From contig NZ_CP015401.2 in assembly GCF_001688725.2 (NCBI RefSeq), positions 1,426,001 through 1,490,000 on the forward strand: a stretch of 64,000 nt of DNA. The letters run 5' to 3'. Within the stretch, counting starts at the first letter, position 1; each line of letters starts with the position of its first letter. The notes under the pieces were generated by a model. That model saw nothing but the letters and a program-made list of their open reading frames with translations, did not search any database and was not told where the DNA came from. Made by a program: the position numbers and the translations under genes. Origin of the DNA: Bacteroides caecimuris. Its GTDB lineage: Bacteria; Bacteroidota; Bacteroidia; Bacteroidales; Bacteroidaceae. Of the stretch, positions 57,492-64,000 are shown piece by piece.

Positions 57492-57934
57492 GCATGGGCA
57501 GCAGGAAAGTGAACACGGAAGGCATCGACGAGGAACTGCTGTTAGCCTCCATCGGGCGGCGCACACAGGACGGGACACTGCGCCCCGCACAGGAAGTACC
57601 CGCAGCTGCACCGACCGAAGAGGACACCGCCGCACCGGAACCATCTCCTGTGCAACCCGTAACACGGGAAAAAGCGCAGAGGGAAAGTGGACGCCGGAAA
57701 AGGCAGGACGAGGACTACAACGAGCTATTCCTGCGCCGCAACGAGATAAAGACCCGCCAATGTGTCTATATCAGCCGTGACGTCCACGGCAAGATCCTCA
57801 GAATCGTGAACGACATCGCCGGAGGGGAAATCTCAGTAGGCGGATATGTGGATACCGTGCTGCGCCAGCATCTGGAACAGCACAAGGAGAGAATCAACGA
57901 ACTGTACAAGAAACAACGTGAAGATCTGATTTGA
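57488..57934 (+). CDS. traB: DUF3408 protein TraB
   Basis: The 148-residue protein begins at GTG 57488 or, less coupled, at ATG 57494. The first 75 residues are Pro/Ala/Glu-rich and disordered; the last 70 (FLRRNEIKTRQCVYISRDVHGKILRIVNDIAGGEISVGGYVDTVLRQHLEQH) are the DUF3408 domain, which resembles a ribbon-helix-helix fold. It is in the conserved tra order. Role unknown. Confidence 0.82.
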   Translation: MSMGSRKVNTEGIDEELLLASIGRRTQDGTLRPAQEVPAAAPTEEDTAAPEPSPVQPVTREKAQRESGRRKRQDEDYNELFLRRNEIKTRQCVYISRDVHGKILRIVNDIAGGEISVGGYVDTVLRQHLEQHKERINELYKKQREDLI

Positions 57935-57936
57935 AA

Positions 57937-58290
57937 ATGGAAAAAGAAATGACACCGAATGAAAAAAGACCACAGCAAGACTGCGGAGGTATGTTTACCC
58001 AAGTGCAGGCGAGTGTGGAAATACTGTCGCCTGTCCCGGTAAGCGGCAAATGCAGTGAGAAGGACTATGAACGCCTGTTCATCCGCGACCCGGAAGTAAA
58101 GGCACGTGAGGGGAAGATGGCGTATGTGCGCCCGGAGTACCACGAGCGTATCATGCGTATCACCCGTGTAATCGGGCATGACCGGCTTACGCTGTCCGCT
58201 TACATCGACCATGTGCTGACGCACCACTTCAACCAGTGCGAAGATGCGATAAAGAGCCTTTATGCCCGAAATTACAATTCAGTATTCTAA
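57937..58290 (+). CDS. traC: DUF3408 protein TraC
   Basis: The 117-residue paralogue of TraB (FIRDPEVKAREGKMAYVRPEYHERIMRITRVIGHDRLTLSAYIDHVLTHHFNQ) begins at ATG 57937, two bases after the TraB stop. DUF3408 fold; role unknown. A tandem pair of DUF3408 genes is typical of Bacteroides tra operons. Confidence 0.8.
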   Translation: MEKEMTPNEKRPQQDCGGMFTQVQASVEILSPVPVSGKCSEKDYERLFIRDPEVKAREGKMAYVRPEYHERIMRITRVIGHDRLTLSAYIDHVLTHHFNQCEDAIKSLYARNYNSVF

Positions 58291-58306
58291 CCAAAAACGG
58301 AAGGAT

Positions 58307-59035
58307 ATGAATTACACAATCAGCATGACAGACATTCTGCTGGCGGTATCGGTCGGCTGCAACCTCTGGTTCCTGTTCCTGCTCCTTTACGAGCGCATCA
58401 TGGACACGCGGATTGTCCGCTTCTTCAAGGGCATTGTCGGATTATGGCGGTCACTGGACGGGAATGAGGCTAAACGCATAGCGGCACACGAGGAAGTCCC
58501 TGCGGAAAAGGCGGACATCATCGGCAAGAGCCGTTTCAGGATGGCATCCACCCGGACAACCGCTGCCATACCGACGCAAGAAGCCGCCACTATTGAAAAA
58601 GGCATTGAGCTGTCGGAGGAAGAGGCTACTTTTGACGACGGAAAAACGGGAAACGCATCCCGCCCGGCACAAGTCCCGGAGGAAAAACTCGATGAGACCT
58701 TCACGAGCATACCGCCGGAGGAACTGGGATACGGGGACGACGAACCGGAAGAGGACGCCTCGGACACGCCACGGGCTTCGGGCAGCAGCTTTGACGAGAT
58801 TGACGACGCCTGCAAGACCGCCAAAAACCCGGACGCGACACAGGCGGAACGTGAAAAGGCGGCTAAGGTGTTCACCGACATGGAGGGCACGGAGTTGTAC
58901 GAGAAAATGATGGAAGGCTCTTCGGAGATAGGCATCCGCATCAAGGGGCTTATCGAGATTCGGCTGAAGAAATCTGAAAAGGAGTTCGTCGTGCCGGACA
59001 ACATCGAGGAGTTCGACATTCGCAACTATGTATGA
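58307..59035 (+). CDS. traD: TraD-like membrane protein
   Basis: The 242-residue protein starts at ATG 58307 (MNYTISMTDILLAVSVGCNLWFLFLLLYERIMD), giving one N-terminal TM helix. The rest is acidic and low-complexity (Glu/Asp-rich, 90-160) ending in a helical KGLIEIRLKKSEKEFVVPDNIEEFD. A position-specific tra gene (DUF4122-like) of unknown function. 59036-59236 holds no gene; it contains an AAAACCAAAGTA motif at 59155-59166. Confidence 0.72.
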   Translation: MNYTISMTDILLAVSVGCNLWFLFLLLYERIMDTRIVRFFKGIVGLWRSLDGNEAKRIAAHEEVPAEKADIIGKSRFRMASTRTTAAIPTQEAATIEKGIELSEEEATFDDGKTGNASRPAQVPEEKLDETFTSIPPEELGYGDDEPEEDASDTPRASGSSFDEIDDACKTAKNPDATQAEREKAAKVFTDMEGTELYEKMMEGSSEIGIRIKGLIEIRLKKSEKEFVVPDNIEEFDIRNYV

Positions 59036-59236
59036 CAACAATAAAAGAAATGAACATGAAAGAATGACATCAACCCACGCGGCGAGGAAACGCAAGGCGC
59101 ATCCCCATCCGCAACGGACACGCCCACGTCCGTGGAAACAAACGGGCATCCACTAAAACCAAAGTAAAGAAACAAAGTATCAACCGCCCGACAAAGGACC
59201 ATCCACCCTTTTGACGGCAAAAAACAAGAACAGTTT

Positions 59237-59554
59237 ATGAACAAGAACATCTTGAAAAACAGAAAAGCAATCCTCTCCGCGGCACTTGTCATCGCCGCAA
59301 CCGCCTCCGCTTTCGCGCAGGGAAACGGCATCGCGGGCATCAACGAAGCCACCTCTATGGTGAGTTCTTATTTCGACCCCGGAACTAAACTGATATACGC
59401 CATCGGTGCAGTCGTCGGGCTTATCGGGGGCGTAAAAGTGTACGGCAAGTTTTCATCGGGCGACCCCGACACCAGCAAGACAGCCGCCTCGTGGTTCGGC
59501 GCGTGCATCTTCCTGATTGTTGCCGCCACCATCCTGCGCTCATTCTTCCTTTAA
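59237..59554 (+). CDS. traE: TraE, DUF4134 (VirB2-like)
   Basis: The 105-residue protein has a signal-like N-terminus ending in AFAQG and two hydrophobic segments (LIYAIGAVVGLIGGVKVYG and WFGACIFLIVAATILRSFF), the size and topology of VirB2-type pilin subunits. It matches DUF4134. Followed 10 bases later by traF. Confidence 0.87.
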   Translation: MNKNILKNRKAILSAALVIAATASAFAQGNGIAGINEATSMVSSYFDPGTKLIYAIGAVVGLIGGVKVYGKFSSGDPDTSKTAASWFGACIFLIVAATILRSFFL

Positions 59555-59564
59555 TAAATAATGT

Positions 59565-59897
59565 ATGGCTGAATACCCAATCAACAAGGGTATCGGCCGT
59601 CCGGTAGAGTTCAAGGGCTTGAAGGCACAGTACCTCTTCATCTTCTGCGGAGGTCTGCTGGCTCTCTTCGTCCTGTTCGTCATCCTCTACATGGTCGGTA
59701 TCGACCAGTGGATATGTATCGGCTTCGGCGCGGCATCGTCCTCCCTCCTTGTATGGCAGACCTTCGCGCTGAACGCCCGGTACGGTGAACACGGGCTGAT
59801 GAAATTAGGAGCGGCACGGAGCCATCCCCGATACCTTATCAACCGGCGGCGGATAACCCGTCTGTTCAAACGACAACGAAAGGAAGAAAGACAATGA
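59565..59897 (+). CDS. traF: TraF, DUF4133 (VirB3-like)
   Basis: The 110-residue membrane protein (GGLLALFVLFVILYMVGI; FGAASSSLLVWQTF) matches DUF4133, the Bacteroides counterpart of VirB3. It overlaps traG by 4 bases (ATGA), as VirB3/VirB4 genes commonly do. Confidence 0.87.
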   Translation: MAEYPINKGIGRPVEFKGLKAQYLFIFCGGLLALFVLFVILYMVGIDQWICIGFGAASSSLLVWQTFALNARYGEHGLMKLGAARSHPRYLINRRRITRLFKRQRKEERQ

Positions 59898-62398
59898 GGA
59901 ATACATCGAAAATGACAACACTGGAAAACAGGTTCCCACTTTTAGCGGTGGAGCATGGCTGCATCATCTCAAAGGACGCCGACATCACGGTGGCTTTCGA
60001 GGTGGAACTACCGGAACTTTACACCGTGACGGGTGCGGAGTACGAGGCGATACACAGTTGCTGGTGCAAGGCTATCAAGGTGCTGCCGGACTACTCCGTC
60101 GTCCACAAACAGGACTGGTTCATCAAGGAACGCTACAAACCGGAGCTTCAGAAGGACGACATGAGCTTTTTAAGCCGCTCTTTCGAGCGTCACTTCAACG
60201 AGCGTCCGTACCTGAAACACACCTGCTACCTCTACCTGACCAAGACAACAAAGGAGCGTAACCGGATGCAGAGCAATTTCAGCACGCTGTGCCGGGGACA
60301 TATCATCCCGAAGGAGCTGGACAGGGAAACCACGACCAAGTTCTTGGAAGCCTGCGAACAGTTCGAGCGCATCATGAACGACAGCGGGCTTGTCAGGCTG
60401 CGCCGCCTCTCCACCGATGAGATTGTGGGTACTGAGGGAAAGACGGGACTTATTGAACGCTACTTCTCGCTCATGCCGGAAGGTGACACCACCTTGCAGG
60501 ACATCGAGCTTTCGGCAAGGGAGATGCGCATCGGCGACAACCGCCTGTGTCTGCACACCCTCTCCGACGCGGAAGACCTGCCGGGCAAGGTGGCTACCGA
60601 CACCCGTTACGAGAAGCTCTCCACCGACCGGAGTGACTGCCGACTGTCATTCGCCTCCCCGGTGGGGCTTCTGCTCTCCTGCAACCATATCTACAACCAG
60701 TATGTGCTGATAGACAACAGTGAGGAAACCTTGCAGAAGTTCGAGAAGTCCGCCCGTAACATGCAGTCGCTATCTCGCTATTCAAGGAGCAACAGCATCA
60801 ACCGCGAGTGGATAGACCAATACCTGAACGAAGCCCATTCCTACGGACTGACCTCGGTACGGGCACACTTCAACGTCATGGCGTGGAGCGACGATGCGGA
60901 GGAACTGAAGCATATCAAGAACGACGTGGGCAGCCAGTTGGCAAGCATGGAATGCGTGCCGCGCCACAACACCATCGACTGCCCGACACTCTACTGGGCG
61001 GCGATACCCGGCAATGCGGCGGACTTCCCGGCGGAAGAGAGTTTCCACACCTTCATCGAACAGGCGGTGTGCCTGTTCACAGAGGAAACCAACTACCGCA
61101 GCTCGCTCTCGCCCTTCGGCATCAAGATGGTGGACAGGCTCACGGGAAAACCGCTGCACCTTGACATCTCCGACCTGCCCATGAAGCGAGGTATCACGAC
61201 CAACCGCAACAAGTTCGTGCTGGGTCCTTCGGGCAGCGGCAAGTCTTTCTTCATGAACCACCTCGTGCGCCAATATTATGAGCAAGGCGCACATGTGGTA
61301 TTGGTGGACACGGGAAACTCCTATCAGGGCTTGTGCGGCATGATCCGACGCAAGACAGGCGGAGCGGACGGTGTGTATTTCACCTACACGGAAGATAAGC
61401 CCATCAGCTTCAACCCGTTCTACACCGACGATTACATCTTCGACGTGGAGAAGAAGGACAGCATCAAGACCCTGTTGCTGACGCTCTGGAAGTCGGAGGA
61501 CGACAAGGTGACAAAGACGGAGAGCGGCGAGCTGGGCAGTGCCGTGAGTGCCTATATTGAGCGCATCCAATCCGACCGTAGCATCGTGCCGTCGTTCAAC
61601 ACCTTCTACGAGTATATGCGTGACGACTACCGCAAGGAACTGGCACAGCGTGACATCAAGGTGGAGAAGTCCGACTTCAACATCGACAACATGCTCACCA
61701 CCATGCGGCAGTATTACCGGGGCGGGCGTTACGATTTCCTGCTCAACTCCACGGAGAACATCGACCTGCTCGGCAAGCGGTTCATCGTCTTCGAGATAGA
61801 TTCGATTAAAGAAAACCGCGAACTGTTCCCCGTCGTGACCATCATCATCATGGAAGCCTTCATCAACAAGATGCGGCGGCTGAAAGGCGTGCGGAAACAG
61901 CTTATCGTGGAAGAGGCTTGGAAGGCCCTCTCATCGGCGAACATGGCTGAATATCTGCGCTATATGTATAAGACGGTCAGAAAATATTACGGCGAGGCAA
62001 TCGTGGTGACGCAGGAGGTGGACGACATTATCAGTTCTCCGGTGGTCAAAGAGAGCATTATCAACAACTCGGATTGTAAAATCCTGCTTGACCAAAGGAA
62101 ATATATGAACAAGTTCGACCAGATACAGGCGTTGCTCGGACTGACGGAAAAGGAGAAGTCGCAGATACTCTCCATCAACATGGCGAACAACCCTTCACGG
62201 CTCTACAAGGAGGTGTGGATAGGCTTGGGCGGCACGCAGTCGGCGGTCTATGCCACGGAGGTCAGCGCGGAAGAGTATCTGGCGTACACCACCGAGGAAA
62301 CGGAAAAAGTGGAGGTTTACCGTCTGGCGGAGAAGCTGGGCGACGACATCGAAGCCGCCATCCGGCAGCTTGCCGAAAGGCGGAGAAACAAGGAATAA
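59894..62398 (+). CDS. traG: TraG, VirB4-type conjugation ATPase
   Basis: The 834-residue ATPase powers the type IV secretion channel at the inner membrane. An N-terminal CagE/TrbE-like domain precedes Walker A LGPSGSGKSFFMNHLV near residue 445 and Walker B LIVEEAWKAL near 670, then TQEVDDIISSPVVKESIINNSD, a VirB4 signature. Start ATG at 59894. It is the largest and best-conserved tra gene in the window. Confidence 0.95.
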   Translation: MRNTSKMTTLENRFPLLAVEHGCIISKDADITVAFEVELPELYTVTGAEYEAIHSCWCKAIKVLPDYSVVHKQDWFIKERYKPELQKDDMSFLSRSFERHFNERPYLKHTCYLYLTKTTKERNRMQSNFSTLCRGHIIPKELDRETTTKFLEACEQFERIMNDSGLVRLRRLSTDEIVGTEGKTGLIERYFSLMPEGDTTLQDIELSAREMRIGDNRLCLHTLSDAEDLPGKVATDTRYEKLSTDRSDCRLSFASPVGLLLSCNHIYNQYVLIDNSEETLQKFEKSARNMQSLSRYSRSNSINREWIDQYLNEAHSYGLTSVRAHFNVMAWSDDAEELKHIKNDVGSQLASMECVPRHNTIDCPTLYWAAIPGNAADFPAEESFHTFIEQAVCLFTEETNYRSSLSPFGIKMVDRLTGKPLHLDISDLPMKRGITTNRNKFVLGPSGSGKSFFMNHLVRQYYEQGAHVVLVDTGNSYQGLCGMIRRKTGGADGVYFTYTEDKPISFNPFYTDDYIFDVEKKDSIKTLLLTLWKSEDDKVTKTESGELGSAVSAYIERIQSDRSIVPSFNTFYEYMRDDYRKELAQRDIKVEKSDFNIDNMLTTMRQYYRGGRYDFLLNSTENIDLLGKRFIVFEIDSIKENRELFPVVTIIIMEAFINKMRRLKGVRKQLIVEEAWKALSSANMAEYLRYMYKTVRKYYGEAIVVTQEVDDIISSPVVKESIINNSDCKILLDQRKYMNKFDQIQALLGLTEKEKSQILSINMANNPSRLYKEVWIGLGGTQSAVYATEVSAEEYLAYTTEETEKVEVYRLAEKLGDDIEAAIRQLAERRRNKE

Positions 62399-62438
62399 CT
62401 AAAAAACAGAATGTATCAACCAAAAAAGAAAAACGCGT

Positions 62439-62819
62439 ATGAATTTACCAAAAGTGAAAATGCTGCAAGTCAGCAAGTGCCTTATCGGATTGGCGGTCAT
62501 GATGCTGCAATCCTGCGACGTGGCCGACAACCGCCGCGACATGCTGTGCGGGAACTGGGAGAGCGTGGAGGGAAAACCTGACGTGCTTATCTACAAGGAG
62601 GGCGAAGCCTACAAAGTGACGGTGTTCCGTCGTAGCGGTCTGCGCCGCAAGCTCAAGCCGGAAACCTATCTCTTGCAGGAGGAGAACGGCAACCTGTTCA
62701 TGAACACCGGCTTCCGCATCGACGTGTCCTACAACGAGGCCACGGATGTGCTGACTTTCTCGCCAAACGGGGACTATGTGCGGGTGAAGCCGCAGCCGGG
62801 ACATCCGACCGAAGAATAA
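62439..62819 (+). CDS. DUF3876 lipoprotein-like protein
   Basis: The 126-residue protein has a signal with a lipobox (GLAVMMLQSC, Cys near residue 25) and a small beta-rich domain (GNWESVEGKPDVLIYKEGEAYKVTVFRRSG) of the DUF3876 family seen at this place in Bacteroides tra operons. Probably a periplasmic accessory lipoprotein of the transfer apparatus. Function unknown. Confidence 0.75.
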   Translation: MNLPKVKMLQVSKCLIGLAVMMLQSCDVADNRRDMLCGNWESVEGKPDVLIYKEGEAYKVTVFRRSGLRRKLKPETYLLQEENGNLFMNTGFRIDVSYNEATDVLTFSPNGDYVRVKPQPGHPTEE

Positions 62820-62842
62820 CAACCACTAAAATCCAAAGTAAC

Positions 62843-63472
62843 ATGAGAACAAGAATAACAATGATTATCTGCCTGTGCCTGCTTTTCGCGGGCAGGGCAA
62901 GCGCACAGTGGGTCGTAAGCGATCCGGGCAATCTAGCGCAGGGCATCATCAATGCCTCCAAAAACATCATCCATACCTCCAAGACCGCCACGAACATGGT
63001 GAGCAACTTTCAGGAGACGGTGAAAATCTATCAGCAGGGCAAGAAGTATTACGATGCCCTCAAATCGGTGAACAATCTGGTCAAGGACGCCCGCAAGGTG
63101 CAGCAGACCATCCTGATGGTGGGCGACATCACAGACATCTATGTGAACAGTTTCCAACGGATGCTCCGTGACGGGAATTTCAGACCCGAAGAGCTTTCCG
63201 CAATCGCTTTCGGCTACACGAAACTGCTGGAGGAAAGCAACGAAGTGTTGACGGAACTCAGGAACGTGGTGAACATCACCACGCTCTCCATGACCGACAA
63301 GGAGCGCATGGACGTGGTGGAACGCTGCCACTCGAAGATGAAGCGTTACCGCAACCTCGTGAGCTACTACACGAACAAGAACATCTCCGTGAGTTACCTG
63401 CGTGCGAAAAAGAAGAACGACCTCGACCGCATCATGGGGCTGTACGGGAACATGAACGAAAGATACTGGTAG
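62843..63472 (+). CDS. traI: TraI, DUF4141 (VirB5-like)
   Basis: The 209-residue exported protein (signal ending ASAQ, near residue 20) is helical (NASKNIIHTSKTATNMVSNFQETVKIYQQG) and matches DUF4141, compared by position with VirB5-like pilus-tip components. An AAATCCAAAGTA motif ends 2 bases before the ATG. Followed 3 bases later by traJ. Confidence 0.85.
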   Translation: MRTRITMIICLCLLFAGRASAQWVVSDPGNLAQGIINASKNIIHTSKTATNMVSNFQETVKIYQQGKKYYDALKSVNNLVKDARKVQQTILMVGDITDIYVNSFQRMLRDGNFRPEELSAIAFGYTKLLEESNEVLTELRNVVNITTLSMTDKERMDVVERCHSKMKRYRNLVSYYTNKNISVSYLRAKKKNDLDRIMGLYGNMNERYW

Positions 63473-63475
63473 CCT

Positions 63476-64000
63476 ATGAAGTTCGACAACCTTCATCAGA
63501 TTTTACGTTCACTTTATGAGCAGATGATGCCGCTGTGTGGGGACATGGCTGGTGTGGCGAAAGGCATCGCCGGGCTGGGTGCGCTGTTCTACGTCGCCTA
63601 CCGGGTATGGCAGTCGCTGGCGAGAGCTGAACCGATAGACGTATTCCCGATGCTCCGTCCTTTTGCCATCGGTCTGTGCATCATGTTCTTCCCGACTGTG
63701 GTGCTGGGCACGATAAACAGCATCCTCTCACCCGTCGTACAGGGCACGGCAAAGATGCTGGAGGCGGAAACGCTGGACATGAACCGATACCGGGAGCAGA
63801 AGGACAAACTGGAATACGAGGCGATGGTACGCAACCCCGAAACCGCCTACCTCGTGTCCAACGAGGAATTTGACAAGCAACTGGAGGAACTCGGCTGGTC
63901 GCCCTCCGACATGGTGACGATGGCGGGAATGTATATCGACCGGGGAATGTACAACATGAAGAAGAGCATCCGCGACTTCTTCCGCGAGATACTCGAACTG
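63476..64000 (+). CDS. traJ: TraJ, partial (VirB6-like)
   Basis: Starts at ATG 63476 (MKFDNLHQILRSLYEQMMPL) and is open to the window edge, 175 residues seen. TM segments include AGLGALFYVAYRVW and PFAIGLCIMFFPTVVLGTINSIL, then a soluble loop. It matches conjugative transposon TraJ, the polytopic VirB6-like channel protein. Confidence 0.9.
   Translation, partial: MKFDNLHQILRSLYEQMMPLCGDMAGVAKGIAGLGALFYVAYRVWQSLARAEPIDVFPMLRPFAIGLCIMFFPTVVLGTINSILSPVVQGTAKMLEAETLDMNRYREQKDKLEYEAMVRNPETAYLVSNEEFDKQLEELGWSPSDMVTMAGMYIDRGMYNMKKSIRDFFREILEL

Larger units (their letters stand above)
22483..64000. mobile_element. CTnDOT-family integrative conjugative element, left end to window edge
   Basis: The element starts at the 10-bp core at 22483-22492 and continues past the window; the right end is not seen. 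Gene order (intDOT, xis2c-xis2d-orf3-exc, tetQ-rteA-rteB, rteC, mob, tra) is that of CTnDOT. Differences include a RIT insertion, a KAP/DUF4143 cassette and no ermF in the visible part. GC rises sharply at the junction, mainly in the int, exc and tra blocks. Confidence 0.93.

Noticed and set aside
22483..64000. Right end (attR) or ermF of the ICE
   Set aside because: No second GTAnnTTTGC junction to host genes and no erythromycin methylase was seen; tra genes continue to the window edge.

Overview
The window is Bacteroides chromosome (thetaiotaomicron-like, by inference) carrying most of a CTnDOT-family integrative conjugative element (ICE). Pointers to the host are TAnnTTTG -7 boxes with A-rich leaders, fimbrillin and DUF2490 proteins, tandem S46 dipeptidyl-peptidases, an anaerobic sulfatase-maturating enzyme, reverse rubrerythrin beside a Fur/PerR protein, and a FISUMP domain. 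No rRNA, tRNA or CRISPR array was seen.

Chromosomal part (1-22482, moderate GC). A partial AAA-ATPase/nuclease-like gene runs off the left edge. It is followed by a DUF2490 barrel protein and a fimbrillin-like lipoprotein. The his operon hisG-hisD-hisC-hisB (4526-8944) sits behind a promoter, a 14-codon leader peptide with four consecutive His codons, and a terminator/antiterminator pair, which is a classical attenuator. Next come a phosphatase, four palindromes at an exact 22-bp period, nadE, the perR-like/rubrerythrin pair, a nitroreductase, two thioredoxins, abutting dpp7 and dpp11 (told apart by the S1 Gly/Arg), anSME, a DUF4369 lipoprotein and plsC. Two inverted copies of a short repeat lie near 14.7 and 21.5 kb.

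ICE part (22483 to beyond 64000). The left end is a GTAACTTTGC site on the minus strand, matching the CTnDOT core GTAnnTTTGC; it coincides with the likely -7 box of plsC. In order: intDOT (Ser259, His345, Arg348 and Tyr381 at the expected positions), small DNA-binding genes, the excision operon xis2c-xis2d-orf3-exc, an sRNA locus fitting RteR, a DUF1896 gene, and a 1938-codon methyltransferase-helicase gene split by a 3.5-kb Recombinase-In-Trio (RIT) element. Then come tetQ with a leader peptide, rteA (frameshifted in an A9 tract), rteB, a RibD-like reductase gene behind a long structured leader RNA, and rteC. A two-gene AT-rich cargo cassette (DUF4143 ATPase plus a 1084-residue KAP NTPase) follows, then mobC-mobB-mobA on the minus strand, an oriT-like region, and traA to a truncated traJ.

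Known CTnDOT logic (family knowledge): tetracycline relieves attenuation of tetQ-rteA-rteB, RteB activates rteC, RteC activates the xis operon, and excision proteins turn on mob/tra, while RteR damps tra. In this copy the rteA frameshift and the RIT insertion could alter that programme. The items most likely to be new are the structured leader before the RibD-like gene, the KAP/DUF4143 cassette, and the RIT insertion with its exactly reconstructable target.
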